Of a stretch of 22,552 nucleotides of DNA, positions 14,836 through 22,552 are shown in pieces. The notes under the pieces were generated by a model. That model saw only the letters and a program-made list of their open reading frames with translations. It did no database searches and was not told the DNA's origin. The DNA is from Caldifarciminota bacterium (lineage in GTDB: Bacteria; WOR-3; Hydrothermia; UBA1063; CAJXJZ01): NCBI GenBank assembly GCA_027073945.1, contig JALTEL010000309.1:1-22552 (forward strand), in the 5' to 3' direction. Position 1 is the first letter of the stretch, and each line of letters begins with the position of its first letter. The translations under genes and the position numbers were made by a program.

Positions 14836-15840
14836 TCAACAAATTCTTGGGAGAATGTCTTTTTTCAATGTGTCAACAATTCTGTGCGTACCTATCGTTG
14901 TTTTTAGGTATACATTTTCTCCCACATCTTTTATCTTACCAATAATACTGGCATCTTGACCTTTTTCATGAGCATGCAAAAAGGTAACAATATTATCAGC
15001 CTGCTTATTATCGGCGATTATTAAAACTTTCCCTTCGTTTGCCATATAAAGAGGGTCAATGCCAAGCAGTTCCGAAGCCTCCTTTGCCCATGTATTTATG
15101 GGCAATGTTGCCTCCTCCACCTCGATTTCAACATGAAAATTCTTGGACACTTCGTTGAGAACGGTAGCGACTCCACCTCTTGTCGGGTCTCTCATGAATT
15201 TTATCCCATTGAATCTGTCGAGTAGCGGCAGGGTGAGCGAATTTACGGGTGCGAGGTCGCTTTTAACTAAAGATGTTGTTTTTACACCCAACCTTTTAAG
15301 CATCACAGAAATGCCATGGTCACCTATTGTACCGCTTATTATCACTTTATCTCCCTTTTTGATTTTACGTTTTGTCCAATCTCTTTGAGATTCAACAATG
15401 CCGATTCCTGACGTATTAATAAAAATGCCGTCTCCTTTACCCTTCTCCACTACTTTTGTATCTCCTGTTACGATTATTACCTCAGCTTTTTCTGCGGCCT
15501 GGCTGATTGACACAAGTATTTTTTCAAACTCTTTTAATGGTAAACCTTCTTCAATTATGAAACCAAGGCTCAGATACATAGGCTTTGCTCCCATTACGGC
15601 AAGGTCATTACACGTTCCATATACGGCAAGATGTCCAATATCGCCGCCTTCAAAGAATAATGGAGATATAACAAAGGAATCTGTGGTAAAGGCCAATTTT
15701 CCATTGATATTAAAAAGGGCTGCATCAAACAAATTATTAAGAATCTTATTCCCCAAATGCTTTAAGATAAAGTTGTCTATAAGCTTTTTGGTGGCCTGTC
15801 CACCGTTTCCATGAGATAAAAGAATAATATCCTCTTTCAT
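14836..15840 (-). CDS. hypE: HypE, carbamoyl-dehydratase of [NiFe]-hydrogenase maturation
   Basis: 334 residues, normal length. It carries the N-terminal SHGNGGQATKKLI, the ATP-site loop FTTDSFVISP, MRDPTRGGVATVLNE, and ends in the diagnostic PRIC whose final Cys carries the carbamoyl group. HypE dehydrates that carbamoyl, made by HypF, into a cyanide ligand for the active-site Fe. The ATG overlaps the hypD stop (ATGA), with GGAGGTGA just upstream inside hypD, so the two are translationally coupled. Last gene of the hydrogenase operon. Confidence 0.97.
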   Translation of the reverse strand: MKEDIILLSHGNGGQATKKLIDNFILKHLGNKILNNLFDAALFNINGKLAFTTDSFVISPLFFEGGDIGHLAVYGTCNDLAVMGAKPMYLSLGFIIEEGLPLKEFEKILVSISQAAEKAEVIIVTGDTKVVEKGKGDGIFINTSGIGIVESQRDWTKRKIKKGDKVIISGTIGDHGISVMLKRLGVKTTSLVKSDLAPVNSLTLPLLDRFNGIKFMRDPTRGGVATVLNEVSKNFHVEIEVEEATLPINTWAKEASELLGIDPLYMANEGKVLIIADNKQADNIVTFLHAHEKGQDASIIGKIKDVGENVYLKTTIGTHRIVDTLKKDILPRIC

Positions 15841-16898
15841 ACTTCACCTCCATAAAGATAATAGGCAGAGCATGCCCCCTCTTGTGATACCATGCATGGG
15901 CCTTTGGGATTATCGGGCGTACATATTTTGCCGAAAAGCGGACATTCAAACGGAGTTATAACTCCCCTCAATACTTCACCGCATCTGCAGGCAGTTTTCA
16001 GAGGAGGGGGGATTTCAACAGGGAATTTTACAACCGCATCAAACTCAATGTAATTCTCATTAAGGACAAGGCCACTGTTTGGTAAAATTCCCATACCTCT
16101 CCACGTGGCATTATCCTGTTTAAAAACATGTCTGATGAGTGCTTGAGCTTTTAGATTCCCGCTATCACTTACACTCCTCGGATATGCATTTACAAGTGCG
16201 GGTTTTCCTTCTTCAATTTGCGTGATAATTATATATAGACCTTCAAGTATGTCCAAGGGTTCAAAGCCCATAATAACAAATGGAATATTGTACTTTTCAA
16301 ATACACTGTTCCAGCCTTTTTTCCCGATTATTGTTGATACATGACCTGGTCCTATAATACCATTTATTTTTATTTCTCCCATATCGAGAAGTGCTTTCAT
16401 CGCCGGTGGAGTCAATTTATTTAATGCAAAAAAGTATAGGTTTTTTATGTTATCGTCTTTTGTTCTTTTTAATGTGAATGCAAGGGTTGGAGCTGTTGTC
16501 TCAAACCCTATCCCAATGAGAATGTAGTCTTTGGTCGGATTGTTTTTTGCTATGTTTAAAGATTCCAGTGGTGAGTAAACGACATGGACTTCACCACCCA
16601 TTGCCCTTAGATGGTTCAAGCTGCCTTTGGAACCCGGAACGTTAACCATATCTCCAAATGTTATAATACCAACTTTGTACTGTTGAGCAATAGCAATCAT
16701 TGTATCAATGTCTTCTTCGGATGTGACACATACAGGACATCCCGGGCCTGACAAAAGTCGGATATTTTGTGGTAGAAGCTGTCTTATGCCATATCTGAAG
16801 ATTTCATGGGTGTGAGTTCCGCAGAACTCCATGATATTTATTTTTTTTGTTGATATTTTATATATCGCCTTACTTAAAGCTTTTATACCATCATTCAT
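15837..16898 (-). CDS. hypD: HypD, scaffold for Fe(CN)2CO assembly
   Basis: 353 residues. Conserved motifs in order: FCGTHTHE near residue 25, LSGPGCPVCVT near 45, then the C-terminal four-Cys [4Fe-4S] region (CRCGEVLRG, FECPLFGKIC, GPCMVSQEGAC). HypD forms a complex with HypC, holding the Fe while cyanide and CO ligands are added. Its ATG overlaps the hypC stop by eight bases. All expected catalytic Cys are present. Confidence 0.97.
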   Translation of the reverse strand: MNDGIKALSKAIYKISTKKINIMEFCGTHTHEIFRYGIRQLLPQNIRLLSGPGCPVCVTSEEDIDTMIAIAQQYKVGIITFGDMVNVPGSKGSLNHLRAMGGEVHVVYSPLESLNIAKNNPTKDYILIGIGFETTAPTLAFTLKRTKDDNIKNLYFFALNKLTPPAMKALLDMGEIKINGIIGPGHVSTIIGKKGWNSVFEKYNIPFVIMGFEPLDILEGLYIIITQIEEGKPALVNAYPRSVSDSGNLKAQALIRHVFKQDNATWRGMGILPNSGLVLNENYIEFDAVVKFPVEIPPPLKTACRCGEVLRGVITPFECPLFGKICTPDNPKGPCMVSQEGACSAYYLYGGEV

Positions 16899-17109
16899 CC
16901 TGTATTTCCTTTATGAGGTTTCTTATTTCCAATGCGTGTTCTTCTGTCAATATTCTCAATGCAAAACCTGCATGTACCAACACATAATCCCCTTCTTTCA
17001 CGTCCTCAGTGAAAATTGTGCTTATTTGAATGTTACCATCTCCAATAGATACCAATGCAGTATTGTCATTATTGACTTTAATTACTTTAAGTGGTACTCC
17101 AACACACAT
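16891..17109 (-). CDS. hypC: HypC, hydrogenase assembly chaperone
   Basis: 72 residues. The frame is open further up, but HypC needs Cys directly after Met (MCVGVPLKVI), so ATG 17109 is the start; AGGGAG lies nine bases upstream within the end of hypF. Cys2, exposed after Met removal, carries the Fe(CN)2CO moiety and hands it to the large subunit. The middle has the usual DYVLVHAGFALRIL. One base separates it from the hypF stop. Confidence 0.96.
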   Translation of the reverse strand: MCVGVPLKVIKVNNDNTALVSIGDGNIQISTIFTEDVKEGDYVLVHAGFALRILTEEHALEIRNLIKEIQDE

Positions 17110-17110
17110 A

Positions 17111-19369
17111 TTAAGGTGCTCCCTTTCTTGCCATAATAATTTGTCCCAGAGAAATTCCACCGTCATTTGCAGGGACCTGCCTGTGCAGCAGAACTCTGAA
17201 GTTTTTCATTGTCAGGGCTTTTACTGCAAGACTTAGCAATAATTTATTTTGAAATACACCTCCTGAAAAGCCAACTGTGTTGATGTCTGTTTTTCTCCTC
17301 AAATCCTCTGCGATATCTACCATAATTTTAACAATAGTATTGTGAAATGCTCTGGCAATATGTGATTTTGTCTTTTTCTTTTTCTCTTTTAGTATGTTTA
17401 TTATCATTGGATTTAAATCTATTATTCCATTTCCTATATTGTAGTCATAAATATCATTATTATCGCTTTCCCGGGCCGCCATTTCAAGTTCTATAGCAGC
17501 CTGAGCTTCATAGCTTATAGTATCTCTTATATCAAGCAAACTTGATACAAGGTCAAAAATGCGTCCGGCAGAAGATGTTTGAACGGTCATGTTGTATTTT
17601 ATCAAGCGCTCAGTAATATCTATTTCATTCTCAGTATATTTGTAAGCTATTTGCTTAACATACTCCGGAAAATTAAAAAGCAAGTATGAAAGTAAAATTC
17701 TCTTTGGATTTTCTATTGCTTTATCTCCGCCTGTTAACGGGAAATAGGCGAAATGGTATTTCCTTTGAAGGCCATTGAGATTGCCTGTGAAAATCTCTCC
17801 TCCCCATATCTGGCCATCTTCTCCATACCCCGTTCCGTCAAAGGAAAATCCAACAATGTCTTTATGATATTGGTTGTCCAGTAATAGGCTGTAGATATGT
17901 GCTTTATGGTGCTGGACCTGCACAACTTCCATATATTCTTTGAGCTTTAATCCTATATTCGTAGAGATGTAATTGGGATGCAAGTCGGTTATTAATTTCA
18001 TGGGCTCAATTTTGAAAAGATGAATATACTCGCGTATAGTATCTTTATAAACCTCTAATGTCTCTAAATTCTTTAAGTCCCCTATATGAGGAGAAGGAAT
18101 TGCCACGTCGTCTTTAGCAAGAGTAAAGGTGTTTTTGAGCTCAGCACCCATAGCAAGGCAAGGATAAACTTTTATTGGTAGTTTCACAGGGTCTGGTACA
18201 TACCCCCTTGAACGTCTCAGTATTTGCATGCCTCTGCCTTTTACTGAAAATACGACACTGTCATCAGTTCTGTGTGTAATATCTCTGTTGTGTAATACGT
18301 AAAAATCCACAATGGTCCGGAGATCTTCTTTTATTTTGTTATTGTCTTTAATGATCGGTTCTCCTGTTATGTTTGCACTTGTCATAATCAGGGGAAAATC
18401 AATCAAATCGAAAATAAGGTAATGATAAGGGGTATAAGGTAGCATTACGCCGAGATTTCTCTGGAAGGGAGCTGCCATCTCCGAAATATTATGAAGATTC
18501 TTTACTTCAAGCAATACAATAGGCCGTTCTTTTGAGAGCAAAATAACCTTCTCTTCTTTTGAGACAAAGCAATATTTTTCCACCATGGCAATATCTTTCA
18601 TCATGAGTGCAAAAGGCTTGTGTGGCCTATTCTTTCTTTGCCGCAGGAGTTTCACTGCATCATCATTTGTTGCATCACAGGCTATATGAAATCCTCCGAG
18701 CCCTTTTACAGCGAGAATTTTTCCATCCTTAAGCAGTTCTGCGATTTTTTTAAATATGTCATTGTATTCAATATCTTCCAACCACAGGGAAGGCCCGCAA
18801 TCAAAACAGGAATTCGGTTGTGCATGGAATCTTCTTGAAAGTGGATTACGATACTCTTCTTCGCATAATTTGCACATTTTGAAGGTCTTCATAGTAGTTT
18901 GGGCTCTGTCATAGGGAATATCTTCAATTATGCTGTATCTTGGTCCGCAATTTGTGCAATTTATAAACGGGTATCTGTATCTTCTGTCTTTCGGGCTTCT
19001 CATTTCCTGGAGACATTCTTCGCAAACAGCTATGTCCGCGGATATAAATACAAAACCTTCTTCTTTCTGACTTTCTTTTATTGCGAATTCTCTATAAGCC
19101 TCTCTGTGAACCTCTGTCTCGCTTACTCTATCTATTAGAGAAAGCGGCGGTGCATCTTCTCTTAATCTTCTTTTAAAGATTTCTATTTTTTTGTCATCAC
19201 CCTGCAACAATATTCGCACATTTTTTGAAGAGTTAAAAACGTAACCTTTTAAGTTCAAGGAAGTTGCAAGACGATATACAAACGGTCTGAAACCCACGCC
19301 CTGGACTCTTCCATAAACTTGAATTAAAGTTGATCTAACCTGTTTCAATTCAAACTGATATCTTAGCAT
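17111..19369 (-). CDS. hypF: HypF, carbamoyltransferase
   Basis: 752 residues, full length. Domains in order: acylphosphatase-like (VYGRVQGVGFRPFVYRLA, about 18-35); two zinc fingers (CEECLQEM with CTNCGPRY, and CKLCEEEY with CFDCGPSL, about 107-190); a YrdC-like carbamoyl-adenylate domain (KPFALMMKD; LPYTPYHYLIF); and a Kae1-like domain (HHKAHIYSLLL, FDGTGYGEDG, GFSGGVFQNKLL, ANDGGISLGQ). It makes carbamoyl-AMP from carbamoyl phosphate and loads HypE. The ATG has no ribosome site; a candidate promoter would place the mRNA start on it. All signature residues that I can check are intact. Confidence 0.96.
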   Translation of the reverse strand: MLRYQFELKQVRSTLIQVYGRVQGVGFRPFVYRLATSLNLKGYVFNSSKNVRILLQGDDKKIEIFKRRLREDAPPLSLIDRVSETEVHREAYREFAIKESQKEEGFVFISADIAVCEECLQEMRSPKDRRYRYPFINCTNCGPRYSIIEDIPYDRAQTTMKTFKMCKLCEEEYRNPLSRRFHAQPNSCFDCGPSLWLEDIEYNDIFKKIAELLKDGKILAVKGLGGFHIACDATNDDAVKLLRQRKNRPHKPFALMMKDIAMVEKYCFVSKEEKVILLSKERPIVLLEVKNLHNISEMAAPFQRNLGVMLPYTPYHYLIFDLIDFPLIMTSANITGEPIIKDNNKIKEDLRTIVDFYVLHNRDITHRTDDSVVFSVKGRGMQILRRSRGYVPDPVKLPIKVYPCLAMGAELKNTFTLAKDDVAIPSPHIGDLKNLETLEVYKDTIREYIHLFKIEPMKLITDLHPNYISTNIGLKLKEYMEVVQVQHHKAHIYSLLLDNQYHKDIVGFSFDGTGYGEDGQIWGGEIFTGNLNGLQRKYHFAYFPLTGGDKAIENPKRILLSYLLFNFPEYVKQIAYKYTENEIDITERLIKYNMTVQTSSAGRIFDLVSSLLDIRDTISYEAQAAIELEMAARESDNNDIYDYNIGNGIIDLNPMIINILKEKKKKTKSHIARAFHNTIVKIMVDIAEDLRRKTDINTVGFSGGVFQNKLLLSLAVKALTMKNFRVLLHRQVPANDGGISLGQIIMARKGAP

Positions 19370-19374
19370 TTTAT

Positions 19375-19403
19375 ATTTTAAAGCGTATCGGACGTGCTTA
19401 CAA
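19375..19403 (-). promoter_or_regulatory. Candidate internal promoter before hypF, possibly leaderless
   Basis: On the minus strand, TTGTAA at 19403-19398, a 17-base spacer, and TAAAAT at 19380-19375 lie in the 57-base gap between the protease gene and hypF. The expected mRNA start six or seven bases later is the hypF ATG itself (19369), which has no Shine-Dalgarno. This would allow the hyp genes to be expressed apart from the structural genes. Confidence 0.4.
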
Positions 19404-19426
19404 CTTTAATCATATTTTTAGCAAAT

Positions 19427-19846
19427 TCAGCGGGAAATCTTTTCAACAAGTTTCTTTACACCCTCCTGCACCTCTTTCGAAAGCCCATTCCCGAATGCTG
19501 TATCCTTAGCACGAATGCCCCATATTTCAATATGTCCGCAACACTTTTTTATAAACTCGATAAAAAGAGAAATAGGAATTGTATGTGTTGAAATTGTTTG
19601 ACCATCTATATGCTCTGGTTTTATTTTTTTGATCTGTCCGGGTTTTCCGTCAAAACTGGCAGCATCCACAATGACCAATCGTTTTGGTTTTATCTTGCAG
19701 ATATCATCTATAAAGCGTTCAGGTGTGGTTTCACAGAAAAAAACTCTGTATTTAGTGGACAGCTCTTTTGCCACCTCGATACCAGCGCCATCATCCTTTC
19801 TCCACGGATTTCCTATGCCACAAATTACAAGTTCTGGTTTTCCCAT
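19427..19846 (-). CDS. Hydrogenase maturation protease (HycI/HybD/HyaD family)
   Basis: 139 residues, family length. It has GIGNPWRKDDGAG near residues 10-22, VIVDAASFDG near 58-67 and STHTIP near 86-91. By family analogy Asp19, Asp61 and His88 would bind the nickel of the immature large subunit; Asp19 stands where many members have Glu. It removes the C-terminal tail of the large subunit after metal insertion. The ATG shares one base with the stop of its likely substrate gene (TAATG), which fits dedicated coupling. Confidence 0.94.
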   Translation of the reverse strand: MGKPELVICGIGNPWRKDDGAGIEVAKELSTKYRVFFCETTPERFIDDICKIKPKRLVIVDAASFDGKPGQIKKIKPEHIDGQTISTHTIPISLFIEFIKKCCGHIEIWGIRAKDTAFGNGLSKEVQEGVKKLVEKISR

Positions 19847-21126
19847 TATTTTCGGATTACCTTAACTAAATGCACGCTACAACTGATACACGGATCATAC
19901 GCACGGATGATCATCTCAAGCGGAAGCTCAAGATCGCTTGCATTCTGTTCGACGAGGTTTTCAACTGCATTCCTCATGTACATTTCTGCAGCATCAAGGT
20001 TTTGTGTTGTTGGAATCACATAATCAGCGTATTTAACCTTTTTATCTTCAACCTCTGTATGATGTATTAGTAATCCTCTCGGTGCCTCTACCAACCCCGT
20101 TCCTTGCCCTGAGTCGCGCCTCTGTACTTTGTCCTCCCATGGCGTGCTTTTAATTTCATCGACAAGCTGTGGTATATGTTCAAGACAGAAGAGCAGTTCT
20201 ATTGCCTGGGCAATATTGTTGTAATGAGGATTCCTATGCCAGTGTTTATTGTAATACTTTTTAAAGTATTTAAGAGCCTCACCGTTTAGTCTGTCACTCA
20301 TATTGAGAAGTCTTGCAAAAGCGCCCACGGAATATGGCTTACCTTTGTAACGGCAGCGTTTTGCAAAAGAATGAGGTACGACTCGCTCATTGCTAACTTT
20401 TTGATATTCGTTCGCTGGATACGTTTCACCCGTTGAAATGTAAATAGTGTCTGCCCTGAAATCATAGGTCCCATCCTCGGGCAATACGGAAACAAAAGTC
20501 ATATCCTCTTCCATGTAATCCGGAATACTCAATTTAGACCAGATTTCAAGGCCTTTTTTAATGGCAGGTATGAGTTCTGTTGCCCTGTTTTTTATCCAGT
20601 TGAGTTCATCATCTTGAGGAATTTTGCCAATCCCCCCCACGCTAAGATTCTCCCCATGGATTCTTCTTCCTGCTACTATTTCCATTACCTTGTTGCCGTA
20701 TTTTTTTAGTTCGAGGGCGCCTGTGATATCCTGAGGGAATTTTTTGACCATTGAAATGGCATCTGGATATCCCAAGTAATCAGGCAGAGCAAGAAGGTAG
20801 TAGTGAAGGGAATGGCTCTCTATCATTTCTCCGTAATGGGCCAGCTTGCGCAGTAGTTTTAGTTTTTTCCCAACTTTTATATCTAATGCACGCTCCTGAG
20901 CCCGTATTTCTGCGAGTCTGTGGGAAAGAAAACATATAGCACAAATACGACTTGATATTGACACGGATTCCTCTGGTGTTTTGCCAACTACAAGTTGTTC
21001 AAATAACCTTGGACCTTCAAGAATATTAAATTTGACTTCTTTCACCTTGTCGTTTTCAATGATAACTTCAATCCCTCCATGACCTTCCACTCTTGCAATG
21101 GGATCCACATTGATTTTTTTATCCAT
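19846..21126 (-). CDS. hydA: [NiFe]-hydrogenase large (alpha) subunit, group 3b-like
   Basis: 426 residues from ATG 21126. The longer open frame to 21261 was rejected because an AAGGAGGG site sits just before 21126 and family members begin with VDPIARVEGHGG. Ligands of the Ni-Fe site are Cys62 and Cys65 (RICAICFLSH) and Cys413 and Cys416 (DPCISCSVH). The usual Gly between the first Cys pair is Ala. Seven residues (LVKVIRK) follow the last His and are the expected tail cut by the neighbouring protease. The ATG overlaps the small-subunit stop by eight bases. Together with the gamma and small subunits it matches the cytosolic NAD(P)-linked hydrogenase/sulfhydrogenase layout; whether it makes or uses H2 in the cell cannot be read from sequence. 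Confidence 0.93.
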   Translation of the reverse strand: MDKKINVDPIARVEGHGGIEVIIENDKVKEVKFNILEGPRLFEQLVVGKTPEESVSISSRICAICFLSHRLAEIRAQERALDIKVGKKLKLLRKLAHYGEMIESHSLHYYLLALPDYLGYPDAISMVKKFPQDITGALELKKYGNKVMEIVAGRRIHGENLSVGGIGKIPQDDELNWIKNRATELIPAIKKGLEIWSKLSIPDYMEEDMTFVSVLPEDGTYDFRADTIYISTGETYPANEYQKVSNERVVPHSFAKRCRYKGKPYSVGAFARLLNMSDRLNGEALKYFKKYYNKHWHRNPHYNNIAQAIELLFCLEHIPQLVDEIKSTPWEDKVQRRDSGQGTGLVEAPRGLLIHHTEVEDKKVKYADYVIPTTQNLDAAEMYMRNAVENLVEQNASDLELPLEMIIRAYDPCISCSVHLVKVIRK

Positions 21127-21916
21127 TTTTACCCTCCTTTCTTGCCTCTGCATACTTGCGCAGTTTGGCGGCACGCTCGGTGCCGCCAAAAATGGAGAAT
21201 CTTTTGATGATTTTATCAAGAGTATATCCTTTTTCTTGTAAAAGGGCAATTCCTGAGGCAAAATTCTCTTCCTGAACAGGTCCCCAGCATCCGATACAAC
21301 CTATGTTAAGGCTTGGACAGATGGCTCCACAACCGGCATTGGTTATCGGCCCAAGGCATATTTCCCCTTTCAGCAGTAAACATTCATTTTCTTTCCATTT
21401 GCATTCTGCACAAACGGGATAATCTGGATTTTTGGGGATAATCCCCTGTGATAATAGCCCGGCCATTTTCAGAAATGGCTCCTTCTCTATAGGACACCCG
21501 GGGAGTACTGCATCAACCTTTACATAAGACGAAAGGGGCCTGGGCTCAAGGGGAGGGCTTATTTTGACTGCATCTGCACTGCCATATACACGCTTATATC
21601 TTTCTATCCATGCTTCAGCGCCCATGTACATTGCTTGAACTCCGCCAAAAACGGCGCAGTGGCCAATAGCTACAAGAATTCTGCTCTTTTGTCTAACCTT
21701 TTTAAGCTCCTTGAGATCTTTTTCCGTAGAAACGGAACCTTCAACAAAAGCAACGTCCAGAGGTGCGCTTTCATCTTTTGCTCTTGAAGCCATTACAAAT
21801 GATTTCACTTCGAATATATCAAAGATTTTCAAAAGTTCATCTTCGCAATTCAAGATATTTAATTGATCTCCGGCACATCCTGTTAACCCATAAATGCCAA
21901 TTTTAGGCTTTTCCAT
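21119..21916 (-). CDS. hydD: [NiFe]-hydrogenase small (delta) subunit, group 3b-like
   Basis: 265 residues with no Tat signal, so cytosolic. The proximal cluster ligands are visible as GLTGCAGD near residue 14, LNCEDEL near 24, AIGHCAVFGG near 97 and LPGCPIE near 150. The second half has two Cys-rich sets (VCAECKWKENEC, then C...GCGAIC and GCIGC) for two further [4Fe-4S] clusters. It passes electrons between the Ni-Fe site and the flavin subunit. GGAGGG lies six bases before the ATG, ten bases after the gamma-subunit gene. The large-subunit ATG overlaps its 3' end. Confidence 0.93.
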   Translation of the reverse strand: MEKPKIGIYGLTGCAGDQLNILNCEDELLKIFDIFEVKSFVMASRAKDESAPLDVAFVEGSVSTEKDLKELKKVRQKSRILVAIGHCAVFGGVQAMYMGAEAWIERYKRVYGSADAVKISPPLEPRPLSSYVKVDAVLPGCPIEKEPFLKMAGLLSQGIIPKNPDYPVCAECKWKENECLLLKGEICLGPITNAGCGAICPSLNIGCIGCWGPVQEENFASGIALLQEKGYTLDKIIKRFSIFGGTERAAKLRKYAEARKEGKNG

Positions 21917-21926
21917 TGTACCCTCC

Positions 21927-22552
21927 TCAGATTAAATTTCTTATTGTTTTTACATCCCACAGTGAGAAAACAGGACCGTCAATACATGTATACTTGTGTC
22001 CAACAACGCACTGCCCGCATTTACCCATTCCGCATTTCATTCTCCTCTCAAGTGTCATATAGATATTTTTCTCGTGGATTCCCAGATTCAGAAACTCGTT
22101 AACAACAAATTTGTACATCACAGGAGGGCCGCATACAACAGCAACAGTGTTTTCAACATCAATTTCTCCAACATGCTTGAAAAGGTTTGTAACCACGCCA
22201 ATGTTGTAATTCCATTCCCCTGTCTCGTCTCTGTCTACCGTTAAATAGCAATCAAAGTCCTCGCGTTCCATCATATCAATAAACTCCCCTTTGAAAAGCA
22301 TATCATCAGGTGTTTTTGCTCCATAGAGATAGTATATTTTTCCAAACCTTTCCCTGAAATCAAGGGCATATAAAAGAACGGACCTCAATGGGGCCGCTCC
22401 AAGTCCACCTGCAACAAAGAGAAGGTCCTTTCTCAGCATTTTTTCCATGGAAAAGCCATTTCCGAATGGCCCCCTCAACCATACGAAATCATTTTCTTTG
22501 AGTTGGAATAATTTATTTGTAAGTCTGCCCGCCCTTCTGATGCAGAATTCAA
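21927..22552 (-). CDS. hydG: Hydrogenase gamma subunit: FAD/NAD(P)-binding oxidoreductase (5' end off the right edge)
   Basis: The frame is open to the right edge, so the N-terminus is missing; about 207 residues are seen. The visible part starts in the FAD-binding barrel (FCIRRAGRLTNKL, then LRGPFGNGF), continues with the NAD(P)-binding fold (FVAGGLGAAPLRS; VVCGPPVMYKFV), and ends with a [2Fe-2S] site: CGMGKCGQC followed by YTCIDGPVF. This is the PyrK/ferredoxin-NADP-reductase-like diaphorase subunit of group 3b hydrogenases, exchanging electrons with NAD(P)H. The TTG at 22478 is not a start; coding sequence clearly continues upstream of it. A beta (iron-sulfur) subunit gene is expected just outside the window. 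The symbol follows Pyrococcus hydBGDA and must not be confused with the [FeFe] maturase HydG. Confidence 0.92.
   Translation of the reverse strand, partial: EFCIRRAGRLTNKLFQLKENDFVWLRGPFGNGFSMEKMLRKDLLFVAGGLGAAPLRSVLLYALDFRERFGKIYYLYGAKTPDDMLFKGEFIDMMEREDFDCYLTVDRDETGEWNYNIGVVTNLFKHVGEIDVENTVAVVCGPPVMYKFVVNEFLNLGIHEKNIYMTLERRMKCGMGKCGQCVVGHKYTCIDGPVFSLWDVKTIRNLI

Noticed and set aside
17110..17166. 19-residue N-terminal extension of HypC
   Set aside because: HypC requires Met-Cys at its start for function, and the ribosome site supports ATG 17109; the extension overlaps the end of hypF.
21127..21261. 45-residue N-terminal extension of the hydrogenase large subunit
   Set aside because: It lies over the end of the small-subunit gene in another frame, while a strong ribosome site precedes ATG 21126 and the family starts there.

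Overview
The window looks like a chromosomal segment of a low-GC, anaerobic, hydrogen-metabolising bacterium. Bacterial sigma-70-type promoters, Shine-Dalgarno sites, a GGDEF gene and a YtrA-type regulator argue against an archaeon, even though the hydrogenase is of the cytosolic type (group 3b-like) first studied in Pyrococcus. Phylum cannot be fixed from the sequence; an uncultured Nitrospirota-, Deltaproteobacteria- or WOR-3-like lineage is a guess only.

Layout. (1) Bases 1-604, minus strand: the 5' part of a GGDEF diguanylate cyclase gene that runs off the left edge, with abrupt codon-usage change half way. (2) 653-3327, plus strand: a YtrA-type GntR regulator, an ABC ATPase and an ABC permease overlapping or tightly packed, then a beta-rich adhesin/'toast-rack'-like protein. 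The regulator has a near-consensus promoter with a dyad between the -35 and -10, and appears to be translated from a leaderless mRNA. (3) 3414-14775, plus strand: an about 11.3-kb apparent operon with one strong promoter. It encodes a tiny lipoprotein, a DUF72 protein, a 914-residue protein with two cyclase domains and a STAND-type AAA ATPase, then six consecutive paralogous TPR proteins. (4) 22552-14836, minus strand: a hydrogenase operon in the order gamma (flavin/NAD(P) subunit, cut by the right edge), small subunit, large subunit, maturation protease, hypF, hypC, hypD, hypE. hypA and hypB are absent from the window.

The most interesting part is region 3. The cyclase/ATPase has the domain order of mammalian soluble adenylyl cyclase: C1-C2-NTPase-TPR. 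C1 keeps both metal-binding Asp residues but has lost the transition-state Asn/Arg. C2 keeps Thr/Asn/Arg but has lost one metal Asp. The two domains can therefore make one composite active site. The protein stops right where the TPR arm should begin. Instead, six separate genes each encode a complete TPR solenoid with the same N-terminal cap (around 'RaEVYnLIGk...AL.Di') and a related C-terminal cap, joined by short overlaps or gaps. The repeats have an exact 120-bp period. There are signs of recent shuffling: near-identical repeats, an exact 36-bp repeat shared by two gene starts, a 28-bp copy moved by exactly two repeat units, and one gene that looks like an internal-deletion derivative. My inference is a split, multi-arm cAMP-signalling device in which alternative TPR proteins may dock in trans on one cyclase/ATPase.

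No tRNA, rRNA, insertion sequence or CRISPR array was seen. No gene-free stretch exceeds 300 bases; the longest is 3328-3465.
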